This document shows, piece after piece, positions 1-6,278 of a stretch of DNA of 8,141 bases. The stretch covers positions 1,050 through 9,190 of the forward strand of contig DFYS01000110.1 in NCBI GenBank assembly GCA_002383405.1, read 5' to 3'. The notes beneath the pieces are model-generated. The model did not search any database. It was not told the origin of the DNA and saw only the letters and a program-made list of their open reading frames with translations. The position numbers and the translations under genes are program-made. Position 1 is the stretch's first letter; every line of letters starts with the position of its first letter. The DNA comes from Moorella sp. UBA4076. GTDB lineage: Bacteria > Bacillota > DSM-521 > Neomoorellales > Neomoorellaceae.

Positions 1-28
1 GTTTTGAAGCCGTAAGGTACTAAAGTTA

Positions 29-187
29 AGGATACGCAAAACTAAGGCTGTTGGTGTGCCTCACTCAACCGATGCTTTCAGATGCCCCCTATCTGTTGCC
101 GCAGATATGGGGTCAACTTATTTCCGCAGGTTGATGATTGAGACAAGTCCCCGGTAAGAGTGAGGCCAGCTTTGTTTTGCGTATCCT
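29..187 (-). ncRNA. Candidate structured RNA of unknown family, downstream of hydA
   Basis: The ends form a perfect 14-bp inverted repeat, AGGATACGCAAAAC at 29-42 and GTTTTGCGTATCCT at 174-187. Nested inside are a perfect 9-bp pair (GCCTCACTC at 58-66 with GAGTGAGGC at 158-166), a short GCTG/CAGC pair between those two helices, and an ACCG/CGGT extension. The enclosed loop can form at least two hairpins on the minus strand: TCAAC/GTTGA, and CAGATA/TATCTG flanked by C4/G4. An extended -10 (TGCTAAAAT) lies 7 nt before the first base of the outer helix on the minus strand, which favours minus-strand transcription starting near 186. I do not recognise the family. The branched fold does not look like the 6S RNA rod, and I see no tmRNA, SRP or RNase P signatures. 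A small inverted-repeat element is the alternative, but no flanking target duplication is visible. Confidence 0.45.
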
Positions 188-192
188 GTTCT

Positions 193-201
193 ATTTTAGC
201 A
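193..201 (-). promoter_or_regulatory. Extended -10 promoter element for the candidate RNA
   Basis: On the minus strand this reads TGCTAAAAT, an extended -10 (TGN followed by TAAAAT). The seventh base after it is at 186, where the outer helix of the candidate RNA begins, which fits a normal start-site distance. No good TTGACA-like -35 is seen at 16-18 nt upstream; extended -10 promoters often tolerate this. The element lies within the AT-rich stretch between the hydA 3' hairpin and the RNA candidate. Confidence 0.4.
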
Positions 202-233
202 TATTTTGGCGTTGTTTGGCTGGAACTTTTTCT

Positions 234-265
234 GCCTCCGTACTCTAAAAATAGAGACAGGAGGC
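234..265 (-). terminator. Hairpin just after hydA, possible terminator or 3' stabiliser
   Basis: On the minus strand the hairpin begins 8 nt after the hydA stop codon. GCCTCC pairs with GGAGGC, followed by a 3x3 internal loop, then CTCTA pairs with TAGAG around a TTTT loop. The following minus-strand bases are A-rich (AGAAAAAG) and not a U-tract, so it is not a textbook intrinsic terminator. It may protect the 3' end of the hydrogenase message or terminate weakly. The position at the end of the operon supports a role in ending the transcript. Confidence 0.4.
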
Positions 266-273
266 TTCTACTC

Positions 274-1995
274 TTAGTATTTCCCCCGCGGCGTGTACGC
301 GGTGTGCAGCAGGTGGTGCGACTTTTCGCCCAGGGGTTTACCCAGGAACTCGCGGTAGATGGCCTGGATGGACGGGTTCTCGTGGGACTTGCGGATAGGC
401 ATCTCGGCGTCGGCCTGGTAGATGCCCTTGATGCGTTGTTCCAGGATCTCGGTGTTGGTGGGGATAGGCTGGCCGCCGCCGCCGATGCAGCCGCCGGGGC
501 AGCACATGATTTCAATAAAGTGGTACTGCTCGCCGGCCTTGACCCGTTCCAGAAGCTGGCGGGCGTGGCCCAGGCTGTGAGCCACCGCCACCCGCACTTT
601 GGTGCCTTCGATATCGACGGTGGCTTCCTTGATGCCCTCGAGGCCGCGGACGTCGTAGAAGTCCAGGGCGGGCAGGGTTTTGCCGGTAATGAGCTCGTAG
701 GCGGTCCGCAGGGCGGCTTCCATGACGCCGCCGGTGGCGCCGAAGATGACCGCCGCGCCGGTGGACTCGCCCAGGGGGTCGTCATACCGTTCTTCCGGGA
801 GGCACTGGAAGTTGATGCCGGCTTCCTTGATCATCCGCGCCAGCTCGCGGGTGGTGAGGACGTAGTCGACATCCTGGTAGCCGCTGTCGTTCATCTCCGG
901 CCGCTGGCACTCGAACTTCTTGGCCGTGCAGGGCATGATGGAGACGACGACCATTTTAGCCGGGTCGATGCCCGCCTTCTGGGCGAAGAAGGTCTTGGCG
1001 ACAGCACCGAACATCTGCTGGGGCGATTTGCAGGTGGAGATATTGGAGATAAACTCCGGGTAGAAATGCTCCATAAACTTCACCCAGCCCGGGCTGCAGG
1101 AGGTGATTAAGGGCAATACCCCGCCTTTGGTGAAGCGTTCGATAAACTCGGAGCCTTCCTCCATGATGGTCAGGTCGGCGGCGAAGTTGGTATCGAAGAC
1201 GCGGTCAAAGCCCAGCCGCCTTAAGGCCGCCACCATCTGGCCGGTGTTGATGCTTCCCGGCGCCAGGCCGAACTCCTGGCCGATGGAGACGCGGGTGGCC
1301 GGGGCTGTTTGGACGACGACGAACTTCTCCGGGTTGGCCAGGACTCCCCAGACTTCGTTGGTATAATCTTTTTCGTACAGGGCGCCCACCGGGCAGACCA
1401 GGGTACACTGGCCGCACTCCACGCATGCGACGTCCAGGAGCTTCTCCTGAAAGGCCGGGGCAATGACGGTATCAAAACCGCGGCCCAGGGGGGCGATGGC
1501 TTTGACCCCCTGAACCTTCTCGCATACGGCCACGCAACGGCGGCAGAGGATGCACTTGTCGGGATCGCGGATAATCGCTGGGGTGGAGTCGTCCACAGGA
1601 TGCTCGCTCTTTATACCCTCAAAGCGCACCTGGCGGATGCCCAGTTCCCGGGCCAGGGTCTGCAGCTCGCAGTTCAGGTTGCGGATACAGGTGGGGCACT
1701 CCATCTTGTGGTTAGAAAGAATGAGCTCCACATTCAGGCGCCGCGCCGCACGCACCCGCGGGCTGTTGGTCATGACCACCATACCTTCGGCCACCGGGGT
1801 GACGCAGGAGGCCATCAGGTTCTTCGCCCCCTGGACCTCCACCACGCAGACCCGGCAGGCGCCGATCTCGTTGATGCCCTCGAGATAACACAGGGTGGGG
1901 ATGTGAATCCCGGCCTTTTCGGCAGCTTTTAAAATGGTGCTGCCAGCCTCTACTTCCACAGGGACATTATCAATGGTTAATTTGACGGTATTCAA
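274..1995 (-). CDS. hydA: [FeFe] hydrogenase catalytic subunit HydA
   Basis: This is the 573-aa catalytic subunit of a cytoplasmic HydABC-type [FeFe] hydrogenase, interconverting H2 with protons and electrons. Domains in order: an N-terminal [2Fe-2S] ferredoxin fold (C36, C47, C50, C64); a His-ligated [4Fe-4S] site (H96, C100, C103, C109); two [4Fe-4S] clusters (C148/151/154/158 and C191/194/197/201); and the H-cluster domain. The H-cluster motifs are TSCSPGW (298-304), MPCTAKKFE (354-362) and the ExMxCxxGC motif at 495-503, giving H-cluster ligands C300, C356, C499 and C503. The small-subunit-like C-terminal tail is complete. The second Cys of the usual TSCCPGW is Ser301 here. The start is TTG, set by AGGAGGG 7 nt upstream; it gives a natural ferredoxin N-terminus. 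The gene follows hydB by 23 nt and is last in the operon. Electrons reach it through HydB/HydC in known complexes. Confidence 0.97.
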   Translation of the reverse strand: MNTVKLTIDNVPVEVEAGSTILKAAEKAGIHIPTLCYLEGINEIGACRVCVVEVQGAKNLMASCVTPVAEGMVVMTNSPRVRAARRLNVELILSNHKMECPTCIRNLNCELQTLARELGIRQVRFEGIKSEHPVDDSTPAIIRDPDKCILCRRCVAVCEKVQGVKAIAPLGRGFDTVIAPAFQEKLLDVACVECGQCTLVCPVGALYEKDYTNEVWGVLANPEKFVVVQTAPATRVSIGQEFGLAPGSINTGQMVAALRRLGFDRVFDTNFAADLTIMEEGSEFIERFTKGGVLPLITSCSPGWVKFMEHFYPEFISNISTCKSPQQMFGAVAKTFFAQKAGIDPAKMVVVSIMPCTAKKFECQRPEMNDSGYQDVDYVLTTRELARMIKEAGINFQCLPEERYDDPLGESTGAAVIFGATGGVMEAALRTAYELITGKTLPALDFYDVRGLEGIKEATVDIEGTKVRVAVAHSLGHARQLLERVKAGEQYHFIEIMCCPGGCIGGGGQPIPTNTEILEQRIKGIYQADAEMPIRKSHENPSIQAIYREFLGKPLGEKSHHLLHTAYTPRGKY

Positions 1996-2002
1996 CTTCT
2001 TT

Positions 2003-2009
2003 CCCTCCT
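2003..2009 (-). promoter_or_regulatory. Ribosome binding site fixing the TTG start of hydA
   Basis: AGGAGGG on the minus strand, with 7 nt (AAAGAAG) before the TTG codon at 1993-1995. No ATG or GTG lies between it and the ferredoxin domain, so this site decides the start. It sits in the 23-nt gap after hydB. Confidence 0.85.
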
Positions 2010-2018
2010 ATCGTCCGC

Positions 2019-5000
2019 CTATTCCCGCACATCGCAGCGCAGGCAACGTGATGCTTCGGCTATGGCTTTTTCTTCGTCATAGCCCAGTTCAACCTCAGCA
2101 AAGCCTTTCAGTCGCTCCTCCAGTTCCAGGGTAGCAGCTACCTCGCGCTCGGTGTGATCCTCGATCACCGGCGCCGTCCGCTGCCGTTGCACCTCCACCT
2201 GGGGCACAACTACTCCATCGCCGCCCAGGTATTTATCTATTGCCGCCGCTGCGGCTTTACCGGCGGCAATGGCACCGATTACTGTATCCGGCCCGGCCAC
2301 GCAGTCACCGCCGGCAAAGACCCCCTCCAGAGCCGTAGCCCCGGTCTTGCTGTCAGCGACTACCGTCCCGGCCCGGCCTTTTTCTACCCCGGCCGGGATG
2401 CTATCCGGATCCACCGTCTGGCCAATGGCGGCGATCACTACGTCCGCGGGCAGGGTGAAATCATCCCCCTCGATGGGTAGCGGCCGCCGCCGGCCGCTGC
2501 GGTCGAATTCGCCCAGCTTCATGCGGGCGCACTGCAGGGCTGTAACGCAGCCGTTTGCCCCCTGAATGGCCACCGGGTTGGCCTGGCAGGTGATCTTGAC
2601 ACCTTCCTTTTCGGCCTCGTGAATCTCCTCGCGGATAGCCGGCATGTCGTCCTTCTGGCGGCGGTAGATGATGTGCACTTCCTTCGCTCCCAGGCGCAGG
2701 GACGAGCGGGCGGCGTCCATGGCCACGTTGCCGCCGCCGATGACGGCTACCACTTTACCCTGAATAGCGGGCGCCTGGCCCAGGTTGAGCTGGCGCAGGA
2801 AGGTAGCGCCGCCGTAAACGCCTTTCAGGTTCTCGCCCGGCACACCGAGTTTCTGATCCTGATGGGCGCCGATGGCTACAAAGACAGCCTCGTACCCCTG
2901 CTCTTTGAGCCCATCAATGGTCAAGTCACGACCCAGGGCTTTACCAGCCTGTAGTTCCACCCCCAGCTCCAGGATGGTATCAATCTCCGCCTGGAGGGTC
3001 TTCTTGGGCAGGCGGTATTCGGGGATGCCCACGGCCATCATGCCGCCGGCCACCGGCAGGGCCTCGAAGACGGTGACGCTGTAGCCCTTCATAGCCAGGT
3101 AGTAAGCTGCCGTCAGGCCCGCCGGCCCGGCGCCGACAACGGCCACCTTTTTGCCGTTGGCCGCGGCAACAGCCGGCCGCGGCCGCTGGCCGTTCAGTTG
3201 CATCGCGTAGTCAGCGGCGAAGCGCTTCAACTCGCGGATGGCCAGGGGCTGGTCGATCTTGGCGCGGTTGCACTTGCCTTCGCAGGGATGGTTGCAGACG
3301 CGGCCACAGACCACCGGGAAGGGGTTTTCGCGGCGGATGACCTCGTAGGCCTCGGCGTAGCGCCGCTGGCGGATAAGGTCGATATAGATGGGTACGTCGA
3401 TGCCGGCCGGGCAGGTGTTCTGGCACGGTGAATCAAACAGGGCGGCGCAAACGCTGGCCGGGCAGCGGTGGTCGCGGATGTGGGCCAGGTACTCGTCGCG
3501 GAAGTATTTAATGGTGCTCAAGACCGGGTTGGGCGCCGTCTGGCCCAGGCCGCAAAGGGCGGTGTCCTTGATCTGCTGGCCCAGCTCCACCAGCAGGTCC
3601 AGGTCTTCCTCTTTACCCTGGCCCTTAGAAATCCGGTCCAGAATCTCAAACATGCGGGTCGTTCCAACCCGGCAGGAAGTACACTTGCCGCAGGATTCCT
3701 CACGGACAAAATCGAGGAAGAACTTGGCCAGGTCCACCATGCAGGTGTCTTCGTCCATGATAATAAGGCCGCCGGAACCCATGATGGTCCCCAGGGCGGT
3801 CAGGGATTCGTAGTCAATGGGCGTATTCAGGCAGGCCGCCGGGATGCAGCCGCCGGAAGGCCCGCCGGTCTGGGCGGCCTTGAACTTCTTGCCGTTGGGA
3901 ATGCCGCCGCCGATGTCGTAGATGACCTCGCCCAGGGAGGTGCCCATAGGAATCTCCACCAGGCCGTTGTTGTTGATCTTGCCGGCCAGGGCGAAGACCT
4001 TGGTGCCCTTGCTCTTCTCTGTGCCGATGCCGGCAAACCATTCCCAGCCCTCGCGGATAATGGTGGGCACATTGGCCAGGGTTTCGACGTTATTGATGAC
4101 TGTCGGCTTGCCCCACAGGCCGGACACGGCCGGGAAAGGCGGCCGCGGCCGCGGTTCGCCCCGGCGGCCTTCGATGGAGGCCAGCAGTGCCGTCTCTTCG
4201 CCGCAGACGAAAGCGCCGGCGCCCAGGCGGATGTCAATTTCAAAGTCAAAGCCGGAGTTAAAGATGTTTTTACCCAGCAGGCCCTTCTCCCGCGCCTGCT
4301 GGATGGCGATCTTCAGGCGGTTGACGGCAATGGGATACTCGGCGCGGACGTAGAGATAACCCTGGCCGGCGCCAATGGCGTAGCCGCCGATGGCCAGGCC
4401 CTCCAGCACGGCATGGGGGTCGCCCTCAAGGATGCTGCGATCCATAAAGGCGCCCGGGTCGCCTTCGTCAGCGTTACAGACGATATACTTGACCGGTCCC
4501 GGCGAGCGGTAGGCAAACTCCCATTTGAGGCCGGTGGGGAAACCGCCGCCGCCGCGGCCGCGCAGGCCGGCCTTTTTCATCGTATCGATTACTTCCGCTG
4601 GCTTCATAGTCGCCAGCACTTTACCCAGGGCCTGGTAGCCGTCGCGGGCGATATACTCGTCGATGGATTCCGGGTTTATGAGACCGCAGTTGCGCAGGGC
4701 GATACGCACCTGGTGCTTGAAGAAGGGAATGTCTTCAAAGGCTTGAACAGCCGCTTCCGTCTCCGGCTGCTTGTATAGCAAGCGTTCCAGCACCCGGCCT
4801 TTGACGAAGTGCTCCTCTACCAGCTCCGGGACATCCTCCGGGTGGACCTGGGTGTAGAAGACCCCTTCCGGGTAGACCATCATATTGGGACCGAAGCGAC
4901 AGAAACCGAAACAGCCGGTATCGACGACCTGGATCTCCTTATCCAGGCCGCGGGCTTGCAGTTCCTGGATCAGGGCGGCTTTGGTGGCCGGGCTCTCCGA

Positions 5001-5054
5001 GGCCGTGCAGGCGGTACCGGCGCAGATCAGGACGTGGGCACGATAGAATTCCAT
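2019..5054 (-). CDS. hydB: HydB (NuoF-like) fused to a GltD/NfnB-like FAD NAD(P) oxidoreductase
   Basis: A 1011-aa diaphorase subunit, far longer than the roughly 600 aa of usual HydB proteins. Residues 1-90: thioredoxin-like [2Fe-2S] domain (C11, C16, C48, C52). About 100-510: NuoF core with the NADH/FMN motif GRGGGGFPTGLKW (166-178), CNADEGDPGAF (193-203), CGEET (284-288) and the N3-type [4Fe-4S] ligands C455, C458, C461, C501. About 525-615: a GltD-type double [4Fe-4S] domain (C531, C536, C544, C548; C583, C587, C591, C595). About 636-935: FAD-binding GAGPAG (641-646), NAD(P) site GGGNVAM (773-779) with Y797-R798-R799, and a closing FAD motif GVFAGGD. It ends in RCLRCDVRE. The canonical C-terminal 2[4Fe-4S] ferredoxin domain of HydB is absent, apparently replaced by this module. 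The ATG directly follows the upstream stop codon with no gap, suggesting coupled translation. Arginines 798-799 resemble the NADPH-binding motif of GltD; cofactor preference is inferred. Confidence 0.95.
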   Translation of the reverse strand: MEFYRAHVLICAGTACTASESPATKAALIQELQARGLDKEIQVVDTGCFGFCRFGPNMMVYPEGVFYTQVHPEDVPELVEEHFVKGRVLERLLYKQPETEAAVQAFEDIPFFKHQVRIALRNCGLINPESIDEYIARDGYQALGKVLATMKPAEVIDTMKKAGLRGRGGGGFPTGLKWEFAYRSPGPVKYIVCNADEGDPGAFMDRSILEGDPHAVLEGLAIGGYAIGAGQGYLYVRAEYPIAVNRLKIAIQQAREKGLLGKNIFNSGFDFEIDIRLGAGAFVCGEETALLASIEGRRGEPRPRPPFPAVSGLWGKPTVINNVETLANVPTIIREGWEWFAGIGTEKSKGTKVFALAGKINNNGLVEIPMGTSLGEVIYDIGGGIPNGKKFKAAQTGGPSGGCIPAACLNTPIDYESLTALGTIMGSGGLIIMDEDTCMVDLAKFFLDFVREESCGKCTSCRVGTTRMFEILDRISKGQGKEEDLDLLVELGQQIKDTALCGLGQTAPNPVLSTIKYFRDEYLAHIRDHRCPASVCAALFDSPCQNTCPAGIDVPIYIDLIRQRRYAEAYEVIRRENPFPVVCGRVCNHPCEGKCNRAKIDQPLAIRELKRFAADYAMQLNGQRPRPAVAAANGKKVAVVGAGPAGLTAAYYLAMKGYSVTVFEALPVAGGMMAVGIPEYRLPKKTLQAEIDTILELGVELQAGKALGRDLTIDGLKEQGYEAVFVAIGAHQDQKLGVPGENLKGVYGGATFLRQLNLGQAPAIQGKVVAVIGGGNVAMDAARSSLRLGAKEVHIIYRRQKDDMPAIREEIHEAEKEGVKITCQANPVAIQGANGCVTALQCARMKLGEFDRSGRRRPLPIEGDDFTLPADVVIAAIGQTVDPDSIPAGVEKGRAGTVVADSKTGATALEGVFAGGDCVAGPDTVIGAIAAGKAAAAAIDKYLGGDGVVVPQVEVQRQRTAPVIEDHTEREVAATLELEERLKGFAEVELGYDEEKAIAEASRCLRCDVRE

Positions 5055-5426
5055 TTACACTTCCCCCCTGTTAACAACCCATTCAGTGATAACAATGCCG
5101 TTGACCACATGCTGAGCAACAATCTGCCGCGCTTTGCCGGCGTCGACCTTGCCGTAGGTCACCCGCGGCTTCCCCGGCAGGATGACGTCCACCAGCGGCT
5201 CCTGGGCACAAAGGCCGATACAGCCCGTCTGGGTAACGGCCACGCTGGTCAGGCGGCGCTTGCCCAGCTCGTCGAGGATGGCGGCCATCACTTCGCGGGC
5301 GCCGGCGGCGATGCCGCAGGTACCCATGCCGACGACAATACGGGCTTTCTGCCCGGCCTCGCGCAGGCGGATGGCCTCCAGCTCAGCTTCCTTGATTTTT
5401 TGCAGTTCATCCAGGGACTTGATCAA
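5055..5426 (-). CDS. HndB-like thioredoxin-fold (2Fe-2S ferredoxin-like) protein
   Basis: A 123-aa small soluble protein resembling HndB of NADP-reducing hydrogenases and the N-terminal domain of HydB. A charged helix (about 1-28) leads into VVGMGTCGIAAGA (31-43), then TGCIGLC (67-73). Only three cysteines exist in the whole protein (C37, C69, C73). A canonical C-x4-C...C-x3-C [2Fe-2S] site would need a fourth at position 32, which is Val. The GMGTCGIAAGA form is, as far as I recall, typical of this family, so the protein may hold a cluster with a non-Cys ligand or none. The start is TTG, overlapping the upstream stop codon (TTGA, 5423-5426), and is chosen because GGAGGTGA lies 6 nt upstream. 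The next gene, hydB, abuts it. The role is probably electron transfer or assembly within the hydrogenase complex; the function is not proven. Confidence 0.88.
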   Translation of the reverse strand: MIKSLDELQKIKEAELEAIRLREAGQKARIVVGMGTCGIAAGAREVMAAILDELGKRRLTSVAVTQTGCIGLCAQEPLVDVILPGKPRVTYGKVDAGKARQIVAQHVVNGIVITEWVVNRGEV

Positions 5427-5977
5427 CTTTGGTCACCTCCGTACAATTCTGCCAGTCCTTTATTGATATAGCGCTGCACCCAGTCCAGCACCGGCCCGCA
5501 GTTCAAGGGTATCTCCCCCAGGTGCAGCTGCAGCCAGGTGGAGGAAAACTGGAATTCCTGCCGGCCGCGACGGTGGCGGTAGATCAATTCTACCGGTTCT
5601 TCCCGGCTGAGGGCGGTGGCGATGGTCGCCCCCATATCTCCCAGGGGCGGCAGGTCCGGGTGGCTCAGCCTCATGGCAGCTACCACCCTGGTACCCTGGC
5701 CCGGCTGGGATTCCAGGGTCAGAGTGCCGCCACACTGGACGGCAGTGGCCTGAAAGAGAGACAACCCCAGGCCTGCCTTCCTGGTGGTGCGGGTGGTATA
5801 AAAGGGGTCCAGGGCCTTTTCCAGGGCCGCCGCCTCCATACCGCGGCCGTCGTCCTGGACGGTAACAATCAAGCGGTCGCGCTCGCCATCCTCTTCGATG
5901 GTAATCAGGATATGGCGGGCGCCGGCGGCCAGGGCGTTCTCCAGCAGGTCGAGGAGATGCAGGGCCAGCTCTTCCAT
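5423..5977 (-). CDS. Free-standing histidine-kinase-like ATPase (HATPase_c) protein
   Basis: A 184-aa GHKL-fold ATP-binding protein. The kinase boxes are all present: N-box LLENALAAGA with N14, G1 box DDGRGM (42-47), F-box DPFYTTR (57-63) and G2 box KAGLGLS (67-73). There is no dimerisation/His-phosphotransfer domain, sensor or membrane segment, so it is not a complete sensor kinase. Residues about 105-184 form a separate C-terminal region of unknown role (DMGATIATAL, YRHRRG, LDWVQRYIN). The start at ATG 5977 is preferred over an upstream in-frame ATG at 6037, because AGGAG lies 7 nt before it and the extra 20 residues would fall in noncoding repeat sequence. Similar orphan ATPase proteins recur between NuoE-like and HndB-like genes in HydABC operons, for example the A. 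woodii hydCDEBA arrangement. It may phosphorylate a partner or drive an assembly step; neither is shown. Confidence 0.9.
   Translation of the reverse strand: MEELALHLLDLLENALAAGARHILITIEEDGERDRLIVTVQDDGRGMEAAALEKALDPFYTTRTTRKAGLGLSLFQATAVQCGGTLTLESQPGQGTRVVAAMRLSHPDLPPLGDMGATIATALSREEPVELIYRHRRGRQEFQFSSTWLQLHLGEIPLNCGPVLDWVQRYINKGLAELYGGDQS
5433..5440 (-). promoter_or_regulatory. Strong ribosome site for the TTG-started HndB-like gene
   Basis: GGAGGTGA on the minus strand, an almost perfect anti-16S match, 6 nt before the TTG at 5424-5426. It lies inside the 3' end of the upstream ATPase gene. It justifies the TTG start and the 4-nt overlap. Confidence 0.85.
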
Positions 5978-5984
5978 GGCGTTA

Positions 5985-5989
5985 CTCCT
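5985..5989 (-). promoter_or_regulatory. Ribosome binding site selecting ATG 5977 for the ATPase gene
   Basis: AGGAG on the minus strand, 7 nt (TAACGCC) before the ATG at 5975-5977. The longer reading from 6037 has no comparable site and would translate the dispersed repeat, so this site decides the start. Confidence 0.75.
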
Positions 5990-5995
5990 ATTTGC

Positions 5996-6062
5996 GATGT
6001 GCGAAGTGGGAGGTGAGATGCGAGAGGCTTGCAGCAACCGGCTGCGCCGGTTCCAGATTAAA
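5996..6062. repeat. Dispersed repeat with stem-loop, copy 1
   Basis: This stretch aligns along its length with 8013-8080. It has a purine-rich left part (the GTGGGAGG and GAGATGCG motifs are shared or nearly so) followed by a hairpin: AACCGGC (6036-6042), loop TGC, GCCGGTT (6046-6052). The right flank is CC then AGATTAAA, against TGATTGAA in the other copy. One stem pair differs by a compensatory change between copies (C-G here, T-A there). It appears to be a genomic interspersed repeat, not part of a gene. Confidence 0.75.
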
Positions 6063-6139
6063 GCCTGCTTGCTTTCATTTCACCCACTCGTTGTGGCTGT
6101 ATGCCGCTATTAGTGGCTCCCCCGTAAAAAGAAGCAGGA

Positions 6140-6163
6140 TGCACGAGGCAGGAGGCAAGAGTG
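6140..6163. repeat. Degenerate fragment of the purine-rich part of the dispersed repeat
   Basis: It matches 17 of 24 bases of the left, purine-rich part of the repeat at 8013-8036 (GATG, GAGG and GGAGGC blocks shared). Most of the differences are transitions. No stem-loop follows it. Low sequence complexity makes chance similarity possible. Confidence 0.35.
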
Positions 6164-6278
6164 CCGCCTTGTACGCAAATCCTTGTTTATAAATTGGAAG
6201 CATAAAACTTAGCATGACGTTTTTCTCCATGGTTCATGGGGGCAGGCGCCAGTCCCTTGCAGGGGAGCCTCTGGGGCT

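Larger units (their letters stand above)
5978..6278. other. 301-bp noncoding gap inside the hydrogenase cluster
   Basis: No convincing gene is seen on either strand. The stretch holds the dispersed repeat copy at 5996-6062, a degenerate purine-rich fragment at 6140-6163, and an AT-rich patch around 6183-6215. It separates hydC from the four tightly packed downstream genes. Whether it carries a second promoter or is transcribed through is not clear from the sequence; a TATAAA at 6186-6191 on the minus strand lacks a good -35. Confidence 0.6.

Noticed and set aside
1..28. GTTTTGAAGC at the window edge as a possible CRISPR repeat start
   Set aside because: There is only one occurrence, with no regularly spaced copies in the window.
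29..187. 6S RNA, tmRNA, SRP RNA or RNase P identity for the structured region
   Set aside because: The branched helix layout and lack of the hallmark motifs of each family argue against these; it is left as unknown.
29..187. Inverted-repeat transposable element with target duplication
   Set aside because: The bases flanking the 14-bp ends (TAAAGTTA on the left, GTTCTATT on the right) do not match. Not fully excluded, since an old insertion could have lost its duplication.
160..1110. 316-aa plus-strand open frame opposite hydA
   Set aside because: It is the antisense shadow of the GC-rich hydA gene: no recognisable domain, repetitive Ala/Gly/Val composition, and hydA has intact motifs throughout.
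3468..4778. 436-aa plus-strand open frame opposite hydB
   Set aside because: Antisense shadow. Its length comes from the high-GC codon bias of hydB; no domain, and no ribosome site that I could see.
5429..6016. 195-aa plus-strand open frame opposite the ATPase gene
   Set aside because: It mirrors the ATPase gene, which has all kinase-fold boxes on the other strand.
5978..6037. 20-residue N-terminal extension of the ATPase protein from an upstream ATG
   Set aside because: It runs through the dispersed repeat, has no ribosome site of its own, and the inner ATG has AGGAG at a good distance with a natural domain start.
6186..6191. TATAAA as a -10 for a second operon promoter
   Set aside because: No acceptable -35 at 16-18 nt upstream; AT-rich patches of this kind arise by chance.
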